A stretch of DNA of 64,000 nucleotides from Corynebacterium lactis RW2-5 (lineage in GTDB: Bacteria; Actinomycetota; Actinomycetes; Mycobacteriales; Mycobacteriaceae). Below, one piece after another: positions 9,172 through 18,629 of this stretch. Both the position numbers and the translations under genes were made by a program. How positions within the stretch are numbered: position 1 is the first letter of the stretch; every line of letters starts with the position of its first letter. The stretch lies in NCBI RefSeq assembly GCF_001274895.1, contig NZ_CP006841.1, positions 744,001 through 808,000 of the forward strand, given 5' to 3'. The notes below the pieces were generated by a model, which worked only from the letters and a program-made list of their open reading frames with translations, searched no databases and had not been told where the DNA came from.

Positions 9172-9783
9172 TTTTCGTTTCCTGCGTTGTGGCTTCTTTC
9201 GAAGTTCCTCGCTGGCAACGAAAAGATATATAACCAGGTTTTTACTTACTTGTAAAATCGCCTGGTCGGAGGCGTATTTTTAGCCGCGTTGAGAGCATGT
9301 TTTTCGGGTTTTATGTCGCGCGGTACGGAGAATCTTTCTGAAAAAGTTCTCGATTGGTCAAAAGAGGGGGTGAGCCTGCGTGCCTATGTGGGAATGGTTG
9401 CGTTTGGGTTTGGGGTTTGCCTGTGCGGCGGAAGTACTTGCGGGGGCGGGGTTGTCGGGAGCTTGTGAGGGAATGTAACGGGACGGTGACATTTTTCGGG
9501 ATTGACTGCGTTTTGCGTGGTCGGCGCATGTAGAGGGGATTGCGCAAAGTGTTTGCCTGCGTTACCTTGATGCGGTGCCTGCCGGGGTTGTCCTATGGAA
9601 TTTTTTCTGCAGACGGCGAAAGCGGTGGGGCGAAATCCGCTTGGCCTCGTTGCTAAATCTTGACTGGAGTGTCGGCCTAAAAGGCTTTGAGTTGGCACGA
9701 GTTGGGGCTAAGTTGTTTATCTGTACGCAAAAAGTTGCGTACTTTTATTACTTATAAATTAGTAATCTGGAGCGTAGGACTAG
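9172..9783. other. Intergenic region without a recognisable gene
   Basis: About 610 bases lie between the tRNA-Lys promoter side and the L,D-transpeptidase gene. I see no credible coding frame. The stretch should contain the leftward tRNA promoter near 9180-9240 and the rightward promoter of the transpeptidase gene in the AT-rich last 80 bases (around 9715-9770). Confidence 0.6.
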
Positions 9784-10953
9784 ATGCGGAATTCACTGAG
9801 GCGCCTTGGCTTGGCCGTCACTGCTACTGCGACGGTGTTTACGATGGCCGCTTGTACGCTGGGAGACCCGGCGGAGCAAGATAAGGCAGAAAAGTCCGCA
9901 AGTGCTGAAATAAGCGCGAACGTAAAAGATGACGAAACTGAGGTCTCCGTAGTAGACCCGATTGTCGTCAAGGTAGGGGAGGGTCACAAGCTCGACAGTG
10001 TGACCTTGACTAATCCTGAGGGTAAGAAGGTCAAGGGAGAAATTAATCCCGAGTCGGGCGAGTGGAACAGTACCGAGCCTCTCGGCTACTCGAAGACCTA
10101 TAAGCTCGAGGCTCGATCGGGAAAGGAAACCCTGAGTAGTTCCTTCAGCACCGTCGAGCCGACCACCCAGACTTACGGTTACGTTTCTCCGGCAGACGGT
10201 TCTACCGTCGGTGTCGGTCAGACCATCGCGGTGCGTTTCGACGAGTCAGTGAAGGACCGGAAAGCGGCCCAGGACGCTATCGAGATCACTACCGAGCCCA
10301 AGGTTGAGGGTGCCTTTTACTGGCTGAACAACCGCGAGGTGCGTTGGCGCCCGGAGAATTATTGGCAGCCGGGTACAAAAGTCAACGTCAAGGTCGATAT
10401 CTACGGCAAGGATCTCGGTGGCGGCTACTACGGCCAGGAGGAAAGCGAGACCAGCTTCACCATCGGTGACAAGGTCGTTGCCATCGCTGACGATGCGACC
10501 AAGACTATGACCATCGAAAAGAACGGCGAAGTTATTAACTCGATGCCGATTTCGATGGGCTCCAATGTGTGGCCGACGCCGAACGGTACCTACATGATCG
10601 GAGACCACAACCAGCACATGGTCATGGACTCGACCACGTACGGGCTATCGCTGGATGCCGGCGGTTACCGCACCCCTGTCAACTACGCCACCCAGATGTC
10701 CTACTCAGGCATCTACGTCCACGGAGCACCCTGGTCGACCTGGGCTCAGGGCAGTGTCAACCAGTCCCACGGTTGCATTAACGTCACCGATGCCAACGCC
10801 AAGTGGTTTTTGAACAACACGAAGCGCGGCGACATCGTCATCGTGAAAAACACCATCGGTGAGACTCTCTCCGGGGTAGACGGCCTCGGCGATTGGAACA
10901 TTCCGTGGTCGACTTGGAAGAAGGGCAACGCGGACGAAACTAGCTCCTGGTAA
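9784..10953 (+). CDS. L,D-transpeptidase lipoprotein (Ldt, YkuD domain)
   Basis: The enzyme should make 3-3 cross-links in peptidoglycan outside the membrane. It has a lipoprotein signal with the lipobox around TMAAC (Cys24), then two Ig-like domains (about 45-135 and 136-235, the second starting at [15 protein letters not shown]), and the YkuD catalytic domain (about 238-360). The catalytic motif HGCINV contains Cys331, with the upstream His in YVHGAPW. At 389 residues it matches mycobacterial and corynebacterial LdtB-type enzymes. The start is an ATG at 9784 with GGAG about ten bases upstream. Confidence 0.95.
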   Translation: MRNSLRRLGLAVTATATVFTMAACTLGDPAEQDKAEKSASAEISANVKDDETEVSVVDPIVVKVGEGHKLDSVTLTNPEGKKVKGEINPESGEWNSTEPLGYSKTYKLEARSGKETLSSSFSTVEPTTQTYGYVSPADGSTVGVGQTIAVRFDESVKDRKAAQDAIEITTEPKVEGAFYWLNNREVRWRPENYWQPGTKVNVKVDIYGKDLGGGYYGQEESETSFTIGDKVVAIADDATKTMTIEKNGEVINSMPISMGSNVWPTPNGTYMIGDHNQHMVMDSTTYGLSLDAGGYRTPVNYATQMSYSGIYVHGAPWSTWAQGSVNQSHGCINVTDANAKWFLNNTKRGDIVIVKNTIGETLSGVDGLGDWNIPWSTWKKGNADETSSW

Positions 10954-10996
10954 CGACAACGGGGGGATTGCTGCAATAGCCTTAGCCCCCTGGAGT

Positions 10997-11686
10997 CTAT
11001 TCGCCGAGTATGCCGCGTTCCTGCGCCTTCGCCACAGCGGCGGTGCGGGAGCTGACCCCGAGCTTGGTGAAGATATGGACCAGGTGTGACTTAACGGTCG
11101 CCTCGGTAAGAACTAGATGCTCGGCAATCTTCCGGTTCGACATTCCTGCGGCTACGAGCTCCAGAACTTCGAGTTCCCTCGGCGTTAGAGCAGATATCGG
11201 ATTGCGCATCCGACCCATCAACCGTCCTGCAACTTGGTTGCTCAGGACGGTTTCTCCTTTTGCGGCCCTGCGAATTCCCTCAATGAGCTCTCCGGGATCG
11301 GTGTCTTTGAGCAGGTATCCAACCGCACCTGCGGTGATTGCGCCGAGAACATCGGAGTCCGAAGAGTAATTCGTCACAACCAACACCTCTGGCGCTTTGT
11401 AGCCTTCCCTGGACAGGCCACGGATAGCGCTCGTCGCATCTACTCCTCCGGCGCGGGTGGTGGACCCCGGGGCGTCGCCGAAGCGCAAGTCCATCAACAC
11501 TAGGTCGATGGCGTCGCTGGCGCCGTCGTTAAGCGAATCGCGCACCGCCTGAATGGCTTCGTCGGTGGTTGCGGCCTCGGCGACCACAGAAATATCGGGG
11601 GCCGATTCAACGACTGCGCGCAATCCGGCGCGAACGATTGGGTGGTCGTCGGCGATGAGTACTCGGATGGTGTTATCGGAGGTCAT
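10997..11686 (-). CDS. chrA: NarL/LuxR-family response regulator, probable haem-responsive ChrA
   Basis: This is a two-domain response regulator of 229 residues. The receiver domain contains the acidic pair D13-D14, the phosphoacceptor D66 in VLMDLRFGD and a conserved Lys in YLLKDTD. The C-terminal LuxR helix-turn-helix begins LTPRELEVLELVAAGMSN and ends at SSRTAAVAKA. It lies 73 bp downstream of the sensor kinase gene. Divergent location from an FtsX-like permease/ATPase pair is the arrangement of corynebacterial chrSA-hrtBA, where ChrA activates the haem exporter. The family is certain; the specific ChrA assignment rests on gene order. Confidence 0.85.
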   Translation of the reverse strand: MTSDNTIRVLIADDHPIVRAGLRAVVESAPDISVVAEAATTDEAIQAVRDSLNDGASDAIDLVLMDLRFGDAPGSTTRAGGVDATSAIRGLSREGYKAPEVLVVTNYSSDSDVLGAITAGAVGYLLKDTDPGELIEGIRRAAKGETVLSNQVAGRLMGRMRNPISALTPRELEVLELVAAGMSNRKIAEHLVLTEATVKSHLVHIFTKLGVSSRTAAVAKAQERGILGE

Positions 11687-11759
11687 GGAATCTCCTAAGT
11701 TTTAAATAGCCGGTTTGACTAGAGGCGCCTGGCAGTGCGCATCGCCCACCGCAGGCGGA

Positions 11760-12953
11760 TTAGGCGCATCTCGGAATGGAAATGGACACTCCGCAGCCGT
11801 GGCCCGGAGTCGACTCGATAGTGAAGGTGCCGCCGAGGCTTTCTACACGCCGCTGGGTATTGATGATACCGACGCTGCCACGGGAGAATTTCTGCTTCGG
11901 ATCAAAGCCGTCTCCGTTGTCGACGACATCCAAAATGACTTCATCCGGTTGATAGGTCAGTGTCACGCGGCAGCGCGTCGCGTGCGAATGCTTGACGACG
12001 TTCGAGAGACTAGACTGCGCAACCCTGACAATCGTGGCTTCCACGTCCGCGGGAAGACGCGCGGGTTCGCCGTCGACGAAGAAGGACACGGCGTCGCCAA
12101 GAATCGTGGTGCCACAGACTTTTTCAAGGGCGCTGGGCAGGTCGGCGTCGGCAAGCGGGGCGGGTTGAAGGGCGGCGATGATGCGGCGGGTTTCCGCGAG
12201 ATTGTCTGAGGCGACGGTCCTGGCCAGGCGGAGGGCCTCGAGTGATTTGGTGTCGTGGTTGGTATCACTCATGCGAGCCTCGACAGAGTGCAGCAGGAGC
12301 TGGATGGAGGACAGTCCCTGCGCGACGGTGTCGTGAATATCCCCGGCAAGCCTTGCTCGCTCGTCGAGTTCACCCGCCCTGCGGGAGAGGGCCTCGGAAC
12401 GCGCGCGGGCGGCGGAGAGCTCTTCCAAAGCACGGGTTTTCGCGAGAGTTTCGCGCTGAAGAAGGCGAAACCCCAGGCCGACAGTCAGGGAAAAAGCTCC
12501 GCCCAAGAGCGGGCCTATAACGCCTCCGAAGGTCAAAGGTGCGTGCATAGCGATGGCGCAGATAGCCGTGATGGTGGCGAGTCCGACCAGGATGACACTC
12601 GGCACTCCGCCTGTGACCTGCAAAATAACGAAAAATAGCGGGAAGATCAGGAAGGAAGCATCGAGAGTGGCGAAGGCTAAAGCGGCCCAGCTGAGCAAAA
12701 GGGCAATCAGCCAGCCCAGAAGCATGGGATTGCGACGAGTCAGTGCGACCTCGTTGCGCACGGACCCCATCCGTGCCCGGCCAATCGGGCCGAAAGAGCC
12801 GGCAAGATAGATTGCGAAAAACAGGATGGCGCAGGTGAGGATGTGCCAATTGGGATTGGGCAGGACGGAGACGACAACCAGCACGGTCACCAGAATGTCG
12901 AGCGAGAAACGCAGCCCCAGCCATATCCGATCGAGAGTTTCGGGAGTATCCAC
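11760..12953 (-). CDS. chrS: Sensor histidine kinase (HisKA_3), probable haem sensor ChrS
   Basis: The 397-residue kinase has an N-terminal half made of about six membrane helices (residues 12-165) with almost no periplasmic loops, so sensing is probably within the membrane. A coiled-coil linker leads to the dimerisation domain with phosphoacceptor His207 in GDIHDTVAQGLSS, then a GHKL ATPase domain with DNGDGF and GVGI-like (GSVGIINTQRR) motifs. Its neighbours fit ChrS of Corynebacterium, which responds to haem. The gene starts at 12953 and faces the exporter operon. Confidence 0.84.
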   Translation of the reverse strand: MDTPETLDRIWLGLRFSLDILVTVLVVVSVLPNPNWHILTCAILFFAIYLAGSFGPIGRARMGSVRNEVALTRRNPMLLGWLIALLLSWAALAFATLDASFLIFPLFFVILQVTGGVPSVILVGLATITAICAIAMHAPLTFGGVIGPLLGGAFSLTVGLGFRLLQRETLAKTRALEELSAARARSEALSRRAGELDERARLAGDIHDTVAQGLSSIQLLLHSVEARMSDTNHDTKSLEALRLARTVASDNLAETRRIIAALQPAPLADADLPSALEKVCGTTILGDAVSFFVDGEPARLPADVEATIVRVAQSSLSNVVKHSHATRCRVTLTYQPDEVILDVVDNGDGFDPKQKFSRGSVGIINTQRRVESLGGTFTIESTPGHGCGVSISIPRCA

Positions 12954-13136
12954 GCCCTTGAGCCTATGCTAGGGGCCGGTCCGTGCGGGGAGCGGCACGT
13001 CGTCACGGGCAGGTCGCAAGCGACCACGTCGGCGCAGCACGGCAGTGGGGTGGACGGTGTATCAACCGAAAGATGGATACCAATTTCATCACCACTGGCG
13101 ATTTATTTCCCCTGGTAAGTGGCGAACATAGTAGGC
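12954..13136. promoter_or_regulatory. Divergent promoter region between the kinase and exporter operons
   Basis: This intergenic stretch must carry promoters for both directions. It contains an inverted pair GTATC/GATAC enclosing ACCGAAA (about 13060-13081), located where an activator such as ChrA could bind. No consensus -10/-35 pair stands out, which is usual for activator-dependent promoters. Confidence 0.45.
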
Positions 13137-14195
13137 ATGTACCAGTCGATGAAAGAACTCCGCGCCGCACCCGGACGTGCCGCTCTGATCACAATCACTG
13201 TCGGAATGATCGCCGTCATGGTGACTTTCCTTTCTTCCTTGGCGGCAGGCCTGTCAAACCAGTCCGTCTCCGCGCTCGATGAGCTCTACGGCGACAATGA
13301 CGCTGTCGTCATCGCGGACGGCGCGACCTCGCTGTCTTCCTCCAGTCTCGATGCTGACCTGAAGGATAAGGTCGACGAGTGGGCGACCGACAAGGGCGCC
13401 ACGGTGCGCGAGGTCAACCTCGCCCGTGCCCGCGCCGGCGAAACCCCGGTCACCGTTATCTCCGACCCCGCGCTTGCCGACGATGAGGTTGCCGTGACCA
13501 AGGGCGTCGCCGGTCCGAAAAACGACGAAGGAGCCACGCCTCTGACTCTGGAGGAGGGCAAGGCAATCACTCTCAGCGGCCCGATGGGTGACCACGACGC
13601 CATCGTGAAGACTCTGCTTGGCGACAAGTGGTTGGATCATCAGGCCGTCGTGTTCGCTGGTAAGGACACCATGAAAGCTCTCACCGGCGGTGCTCCGGTT
13701 CCACCCTCGGCACTGGTTGTCGACGAGTCGAAGGGAGAGATGCCGAAGATTGACGGAGCCTCCGTGCTCCGAGGCGGCGAGCGTAACAACCTCTCCGCTT
13801 CCTACCAGGGCGAGCAGACCTCGCTAAATGCCATGACCACGATGCTCTACGTCATCTCGGCCCTGGTTGTCGGCGCATTCTTCACCGTATGGACGGTGCA
13901 GCGCCTGCGTGGCGTGGCGATCACCTCGGCCCTCGGTGCTTCTCGTTCCGTGCTCGTCGCGGATTCTCTCGCACAGGTCATTGCTGTCTTGATTATCGGT
14001 GTAGGTGGCGGAGTCGCTGTCACCGCGGCCGCGGGCTGGGCGCTGGCTAACGCAGAAGTGATGCCGGTCGGAATTGACCTGACCACAACGGTTATCCCGG
14101 GCCTCATTCTCGCCGCTACCGGTGTTGTCGGGGCGCTGCTGGCCCTGGTCCCGGTATTCCGGGTAGACCCCACGACCGCTCTGGCCAACGCATAA
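13137..14195 (+). CDS. hrtB: FtsX-like ABC transporter permease, probable haem exporter HrtB
   Basis: HrtB-type permeases extrude haem with the ATPase HrtA. The protein has one N-terminal membrane helix (ALITITVGMIAVMVTFLSSLA), a large extracytoplasmic domain of about 200 residues, and three C-terminal helices with the FtsX core, in which LRGVAITSALGASRSVL is typical. I chose the ATG at 13137 (MYQSMKELRAAPGR) because relatives begin at this LREIRAA-like motif. A GTG at 13119 would add six residues. The ATPase gene follows after 43 bp. Confidence 0.85.
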   Translation: MYQSMKELRAAPGRAALITITVGMIAVMVTFLSSLAAGLSNQSVSALDELYGDNDAVVIADGATSLSSSSLDADLKDKVDEWATDKGATVREVNLARARAGETPVTVISDPALADDEVAVTKGVAGPKNDEGATPLTLEEGKAITLSGPMGDHDAIVKTLLGDKWLDHQAVVFAGKDTMKALTGGAPVPPSALVVDESKGEMPKIDGASVLRGGERNNLSASYQGEQTSLNAMTTMLYVISALVVGAFFTVWTVQRLRGVAITSALGASRSVLVADSLAQVIAVLIIGVGGGVAVTAAAGWALANAEVMPVGIDLTTTVIPGLILAATGVVGALLALVPVFRVDPTTALANA

Positions 14196-14238
14196 AACAT
14201 CCACGGACCCGACTACATACGAGAGGATCTTAAATCCC

Positions 14239-15000
14239 ATGAATTCCACCAAGGCTCCCGTTGCCCTGTCCCTGGAGAACATTTCGCTGAAGGTTCAGGA
14301 CGGCAACACCACTCGCACAATTCTCAACGACATCTCACTCGACATCCACGCCGGCGAGGTAGTCGGCCTGGTCGGTCCCTCCGGCTCTGGTAAGTCCACG
14401 CTGCTGACAATCGCTGGCTGCCTCAAGCAGGCGGACGAGGGCATCGTCACCCTTTACTCTCGCAACAAGAACGAGGCTATTGACCTGCGCGTCAAGGGGG
14501 CCGAAGCCGCTCGCGTGCGACGTCACCACATCGGCATCGTATTCCAGCAGCCGAACCTGCTGCCGGCCCTGACAGTCAAGCAGCAGCTCATGGCCATGCG
14601 CCGCCTGGGACATGTATTCCGCTGGGCGGAGGGCGGCCGTCGTGAAGCTGAAAAGCGCGCTGAGGAGCTGTTGGAGTCCGTCGGGCTCAAGGGCCTCGAA
14701 AACCGCCGTATCTCGCAACTGTCGGGAGGCCAGCAGGCCCGCGTGAACGTTGCCCGGGCACTGATGAACAACCCCGAGGTTCTGCTTGTCGACGAGCCCA
14801 CCGCAGCGCTTGACCAGAAGACCGCCGGCGCGGTCACCCGCCTCATCATGGACGTGACGCACAAGATGAGAGTTGCGACCCTGTACATCACCCACGACCT
14901 GGGGCAGCTTCATGGAGCGGACCGCATCGTCGAAATGATCGATGGGCAGCTGCAGCACTCCAGCCACGAGCGTCTGACGGATGCCGTGACCGCCGGCTAG
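14239..15000 (+). CDS. hrtA: ABC transporter ATP-binding protein, probable haem exporter HrtA
   Basis: The 253-residue ATPase of the MacB/LolD type powers the adjacent permease. The Walker A motif is GPSGSGKST, the signature LSGGQQARVNVARAL and the Walker B VLLVDEPTAALD. The His switch lies in YITHD. Adjacency to an FtsX permease and divergent ChrSA-like genes supports a haem export role that protects against haem toxicity on host tissue. A strong terminator follows directly. Confidence 0.87.
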   Translation: MNSTKAPVALSLENISLKVQDGNTTRTILNDISLDIHAGEVVGLVGPSGSGKSTLLTIAGCLKQADEGIVTLYSRNKNEAIDLRVKGAEAARVRRHHIGIVFQQPNLLPALTVKQQLMAMRRLGHVFRWAEGGRREAEKRAEELLESVGLKGLENRRISQLSGGQQARVNVARALMNNPEVLLVDEPTAALDQKTAGAVTRLIMDVTHKMRVATLYITHDLGQLHGADRIVEMIDGQLQHSSHERLTDAVTAG

Positions 15001-15021
15001 GCGGCGGACCTGAAATAGAAA

Positions 15022-15060
15022 AATCCCCTGACCACCGATGCGGAAGTCAGGGGATTATTT
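15022..15060 (+). terminator. Terminator between hrtA and tRNA-His
   Basis: An 11-bp perfect stem AATCCCCTGAC/GTCAGGGGATT (15022-15032 and 15046-15056) is followed by ATTTT. It lies between convergent genes. Confidence 0.82.
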
Positions 15061-15137
15061 TGGGGTGACTGACGGGACTCGAACCCGCGACACCCAGGAT
15101 CACAACCTGGTGCTCTACCAACTGAACTACAGTCACC
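15061..15137 (-). tRNA. tRNA-His (anticodon GTG)
   Basis: The minus strand folds into a cloverleaf with anticodon stem CCAGG/CCTGG around TTGTGAT, so the anticodon is GTG. The characteristic extra G at -1 (15137) faces C73, and the 3' CCA is encoded (15061-15063). Confidence 0.96.
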
Positions 15138-15244
15138 ATTGTGCAATTCAGGCCACTAAATTGGCCGTTGTCTGCAGCGAGATATATGGTAACGCACGCG
15201 CGGCAATAAACAAAACTGCAGTTCAGTAGCGTTTTTAACGCTGT

Positions 15245-15898
15245 CTAGCCGCGAATGTCGCCGAACTTTTCCGCAGAGGCCTCAGCGGCGGCGCGAATTT
15301 CCTCGCCATTCGGGCCCGGGTGCGCCACCATCATCACTCGACGGTAGTAGTCGAGCTCCCGGATCGATTCCTTGATATCCGCGAGCGCGCGGTGGGCAAG
15401 CCCCTTTTCGGGAGCGCCCGCAAGGACACCCGGGTACCAGCGCCGAGCCGCCTCCTTGAAAGAGGAAACGTCAATCATCCGGTAGTGCAGGTGCTGATCC
15501 AGCTCCGGCATGTAGCGGTGGATGAACTTTCGGTCGGAGGCAATCGAGTTTCCGGCCAGGGGAGCGGTGCGGGCATCCGGAACCCAGGCCCGCACATAGT
15601 CCAGCACCGCTTTTTCTGCTGCGGTGATGTCGATTTCGCTGGCGCGGATTTCGTCGTCAAGCCCAGAATTGGCGTGCATCTGCGTGACAAAATCATCCAT
15701 TTGGGCCAGCTCGGTTTCGGTTGCGTGGATGACAATATCGACGCCCTCACCCAGAACATTGAGGTTCGCATCCGTTACCAGGGCTGCGATTTCAACCATG
15801 ACGTGGCGCTCCGGCTCGAGGCCAGTCATCTCGCAGTCAATCCAGACAATGCGGTCTTCCGCGGGGGAAAGGTCCAGGTCGGGGTCGTTTTGTGCCAT
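15245..15898 (-). CDS. orn: Oligoribonuclease
   Basis: Orn is a 3'-5' exonuclease that degrades di- and oligoribonucleotides left by mRNA decay. It belongs to the DEDDh family. The first motif is [11 protein letters not shown] (catalytic Asp and Glu near residue 20), followed by [11 protein letters not shown] and the C-terminal [11 protein letters not shown] containing the His and last Asp. At 217 residues it is normal length with a short C-terminal tail. It lies between tRNA-His and a divergent TetR gene. Confidence 0.95.
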   Translation of the reverse strand: MAQNDPDLDLSPAEDRIVWIDCEMTGLEPERHVMVEIAALVTDANLNVLGEGVDIVIHATETELAQMDDFVTQMHANSGLDDEIRASEIDITAAEKAVLDYVRAWVPDARTAPLAGNSIASDRKFIHRYMPELDQHLHYRMIDVSSFKEAARRWYPGVLAGAPEKGLAHRALADIKESIRELDYYRRVMMVAHPGPNGEEIRAAAEASAEKFGDIRG

Positions 15899-16059
15899 GG
15901 TTTCACCTTGATAAATCGTAGTGGGCTGACGTGTTTCTGCTCAGATTCTTCGCATCTGAGAACTTAAGTTCCGAGCATAGTAGCCCTCGGGTTCTGATGG
16001 CTTCGATCTATTGGTAAAATCAGGTGGTTAGACAACGAATTCCGGGAGAAGCTAAAACC

Positions 16060-16692
16060 ATGACCCGTGCTGAAGAGGCCCCTGATACGACCGTCGCGGC
16101 GGGGATTGAGTCGAAGAAGTCCGTTGATGATGTCATTATCGCCGCGGCGCGCGAAAGCATCATGGCAATTGGCTTACGCAAGACCTCCATCGCCGAGATT
16201 TCTCGCAAGGCCGGGGTGTCCCGCCCCACTGTCTACCGCCGCTACGCGGATATCGGAGAGCTAATCGCGGAAGTCATCAACCGTGAGATTCTGCACACCC
16301 TCGAGGGTCTCACCTATGTCCCCGGTAACGCTCGCGCTCGAATTCTGCTGCGCATGCGCATTGTGATGGAGCGGATCATCGAAAACGGTTTCTTTACTGG
16401 CCTGGTAGAGACCGACCCGGAGCGCGTGCTGCAGATGATGACCCGCCAGATGGGTAGCACGCAGCTGGCCATTGTCGACAAGTTCATTGTTCCTGGCGTT
16501 AAGCATGGCCAGGAGGACGGGTCGATTCGCCAGCACGATCCGTACAAGCTCTCTCGCAATATCTTCCGGCTGACGCAGTCGCTCGTTCTTACCTGGAAGC
16601 CGCTGGGGGATGGCACTGAGACTGATAGTGAATCAATCGACGAGGTCGTCGACCTGGTCGACCGCTACCTGCGCCCGGACGCGGGCGAATAA
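16060..16692 (+). CDS. TetR-family transcriptional regulator
   Basis: The N-terminal helix-turn-helix reads TSIAEISRKAGVSRPTVYRRYADIGELI, a classic TetR DNA-binding domain. The C-terminal part is helical, ligand unknown. The start is an ATG at 16060 behind GGGAG; a GTG at 16024 would lack a ribosome site. This is the last host gene before the prophage, and the attachment core begins 20 bp after its stop. Confidence 0.88.
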   Translation: MTRAEEAPDTTVAAGIESKKSVDDVIIAAARESIMAIGLRKTSIAEISRKAGVSRPTVYRRYADIGELIAEVINREILHTLEGLTYVPGNARARILLRMRIVMERIIENGFFTGLVETDPERVLQMMTRQMGSTQLAIVDKFIVPGVKHGQEDGSIRQHDPYKLSRNIFRLTQSLVLTWKPLGDGTETDSESIDEVVDLVDRYLRPDAGE

Positions 16693-16712
16693 AAGCCGAG
16701 AAAGATTTTGGC

Positions 16713-16734
16713 GCCCCCAGAAGGATTCGAACCC
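16713..16734. repeat. attL core of the prophage
   Basis: A 22-bp sequence beginning GCCCCCAGAAGG and ending TTCGAACCC is repeated exactly at 58359-58380. There it forms the 3' end of tRNA-Arg. At this end only the tRNA 3' segment is present, so this copy is the displaced host sequence. Confidence 0.9.
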
Positions 16735-16784
16735 GCCGCAAACAGCCTACTGACCAGGAAAAACACCATAAATTTCGCTAAATC

Positions 16785-16807
16785 CACGACAATTCCACGA
16801 CATCTGA
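16785..16807. repeat. Putative integrase arm-type site, left end
   Basis: The sequence CACGACA-A-TTCCACGACATCTGA is repeated with one mismatch at 58232-58254, in the same orientation. Both copies lie just inside the att cores. Duplicated sites flanking the core in the excised circle are expected for arm-binding tyrosine integrases. Confidence 0.6.
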
Positions 16808-16808
16808 A

Positions 16809-17885
16809 CTACAAGACACCGCGCAGCTGCTCATCCATCACAGCAGCCACCGCATCCAGGTCACCGTCGAATAGGTCAGCGTAGGTATCCAACGTCATCG
16901 CCGCACTCGAGTGACCCAACTGAGACTGCACCACCTTCACCGACGCGCCAGAACCAACCATCAACCCGGCCGCCACGTGCCGAAGCCCGTGCGGTGTCAC
17001 ATACGGAAAATCAGGGTTCGCCTCCATCACCCGCTCAAGGTTCCCGTAGTACCAATCCGGCTGTGACGGCGTCGGCAATGGGCCACCATTACCCGCAGGC
17101 CACAACAGCGCGTCGGGGGCTCGGCCGTCGATGAGTTTCTCTAGCATTCCCATGACCTTCTTTGGCACCGCGACAGTACGACGCTCATGCGTCTTCGGCG
17201 TGCCAATCACCACCTCGGAGCCGACCGTGACGGCGTTGCGCTCTACGTGCACGCGGCCGCGTAGAACGTTGACGTCACGCACTCGGAGAGCCGCTGCTTC
17301 GCCCCACCGCAGGCCTGTGGTGGCCAGTAGCCAGATAAGCTCCGGCCGCTTACAGTTCTTGGCTAGAGTCTTGACCTGCTCACCGGTCAAGTACACCTTC
17401 GTTGCCTTCGGCTTGCGCGGCAGACGAACACCACGGGCAGGGTTGATGGCCAGCACGCCGTCACCCACTGCGACGTCGAGCACCTGGGCTAGGCAGGCGT
17501 GTGCTTTGCGTACGGTGGATGCCCCGCCTGTGATGCCGGCGAGCCAGGTCTGCACATCTGAGCGCTTGATACGGCCTATTTGCCACCCGCCCCAGTACGG
17601 TTCGACGTGCACCCTCCACGTGGACTCTGTGGTTCGGTAGGTGGACGGTTTGAGGTGAGTTTGCGCGGCGAGCCACGCGGTGCCGAGATCGTGCACGGTG
17701 CGGCGACGTTCCGTCTCCGGTGACCAGGTGCCCTGGCCTAGGTTGATGGTGTTGGCCGCGGCCCACGCTTCAGCTTCGTTCTTAGTGCGGAAGCCTTGTT
17801 TTGTGCGGCTGGTGCCGTCTGGGGCGCGGTACTGGACACGCCAAGCGTGGCCCCTAGACTTCTTATAGCGTTTAATCGACGCCAT
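16809..17885 (-). CDS. int: Phage integrase (tyrosine recombinase)
   Basis: The enzyme catalyses integration into and excision from the tRNA-Arg site. At 358 residues it has the full architecture: an N-terminal arm-binding AP2-like domain (WRVQYRAPDGTSRTKQGF), a SAM-like core-binding domain (about 62-150), and a catalytic domain with R193 (GLRWGE), K231 (TPKTHERR), H299 and R302 (TPHGLRHVA), H325 (QLGHSS) and nucleophile Y335 (TLDTY). All catalytic residues are present. It is transcribed toward attL and lies 75 bp from the core. Confidence 0.96.
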   Translation of the reverse strand: MASIKRYKKSRGHAWRVQYRAPDGTSRTKQGFRTKNEAEAWAAANTINLGQGTWSPETERRRTVHDLGTAWLAAQTHLKPSTYRTTESTWRVHVEPYWGGWQIGRIKRSDVQTWLAGITGGASTVRKAHACLAQVLDVAVGDGVLAINPARGVRLPRKPKATKVYLTGEQVKTLAKNCKRPELIWLLATTGLRWGEAAALRVRDVNVLRGRVHVERNAVTVGSEVVIGTPKTHERRTVAVPKKVMGMLEKLIDGRAPDALLWPAGNGGPLPTPSQPDWYYGNLERVMEANPDFPYVTPHGLRHVAAGLMVGSGASVKVVQSQLGHSSAAMTLDTYADLFDGDLDAVAAVMDEQLRGVL

Positions 17886-17944
17886 TGATAATCTTCTTTC
17901 TGTCGCTGGTTAAGCCATCGCCTCGGCTCCCCGGCGGCACCTTC

Positions 17945-17978
17945 GGGGCGCTCCCTAGACATGGGGGTAGAGCGCCCC
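17945..17978 (-). terminator. Hairpin between the HIRAN gene and the integrase gene
   Basis: The pair GGGGCGCTC/GAGCGCCCC (17945-17953 and 17970-17978) forms a 9-bp stem. No clear T tract follows on either strand, so it may be a weak terminator or a regulatory hairpin between the immunity operon and int. Confidence 0.4.
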
Positions 17979-18011
17979 CATTGCTGTAACTGGATTGCTT
18001 TTATGCGCGGA

Positions 18012-18629
18012 TTATCCGAGCAATATCCACACAAAACTAACAAGTAGTAATAGAACTGAAACTCCGAGAAGCAGGCTCAGCGCTTCAGCGGGAGTATCAT
18101 CATCGGAACCATTGCTAATTCCTCTCGCTGCATCAATATCAGCGTTCATTTTGGCGCGGCGAGCCTTTTCCTTAGCAATATCGCTCGCAGTGATGGACGG
18201 AACAGGTGCTCCACTTCGATGTGCACCTTTATATGCTTTTGGAACATCATAATTTGATGACCGCGCGACAAGCGTAACTCCGGATGGGATTGCGTTGTCT
18301 CCTGCTAGCAGAAAAAGAGAGAGCTCGAAATAATTACCTGATGCCCCTGCATAGAGTTTCCCCTTCACGGTGGGGGTATATCCACTGGCTATGACCCTAT
18401 AGACAACCTGTCGATAAGTGGATGTGCGGTCATTGGGGATATATCCCACAACATTTCCCTCATATCGAACACTGATTGCATTCGCATCATATGGATTATC
18501 GGGCTCAGAGATAAGCTCGAACCATCTAATCCCAGGTGATATTTGTCGCAGGTGATGCTTATATGCATGCACTCCTTTTACTTTTACAGTGGGGCGCTGA
18601 GATGGTGTCAGTTTTATTTTCCTGCCCAT
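18012..18629 (-). CDS. HIRAN-domain membrane protein of the immunity operon
   Basis: Residues about 15-80 match the HIRAN fold (VKGVHAYKH, then SEPDNPYDANAISV and GNVVGYIPND), a domain that binds DNA ends or 3' ssDNA in helicase-type proteins. A charged middle (SDIAKEKARRAKMNADID) leads to a C-terminal membrane helix (ALSLLLGVSVLLLLVSFVWILLG). It is the third gene of a leftward operon after the repressor and ImmA genes, overlapping the latter by 16 bases. Composition is AT-richer than the structural genes. Function is unknown; a role in exclusion of other phages is possible. Confidence 0.75.
   Translation of the reverse strand: MGRKIKLTPSQRPTVKVKGVHAYKHHLRQISPGIRWFELISEPDNPYDANAISVRYEGNVVGYIPNDRTSTYRQVVYRVIASGYTPTVKGKLYAGASGNYFELSLFLLAGDNAIPSGVTLVARSSNYDVPKAYKGAHRSGAPVPSITASDIAKEKARRAKMNADIDAARGISNGSDDDTPAEALSLLLGVSVLLLLVSFVWILLG

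Noticed and set aside
16705-16740. A tRNA gene at the left prophage end
   Set aside because: Only the 3' acceptor/T-arm part is present; it is the displaced att core, and the intact tRNA-Arg is at the right end.
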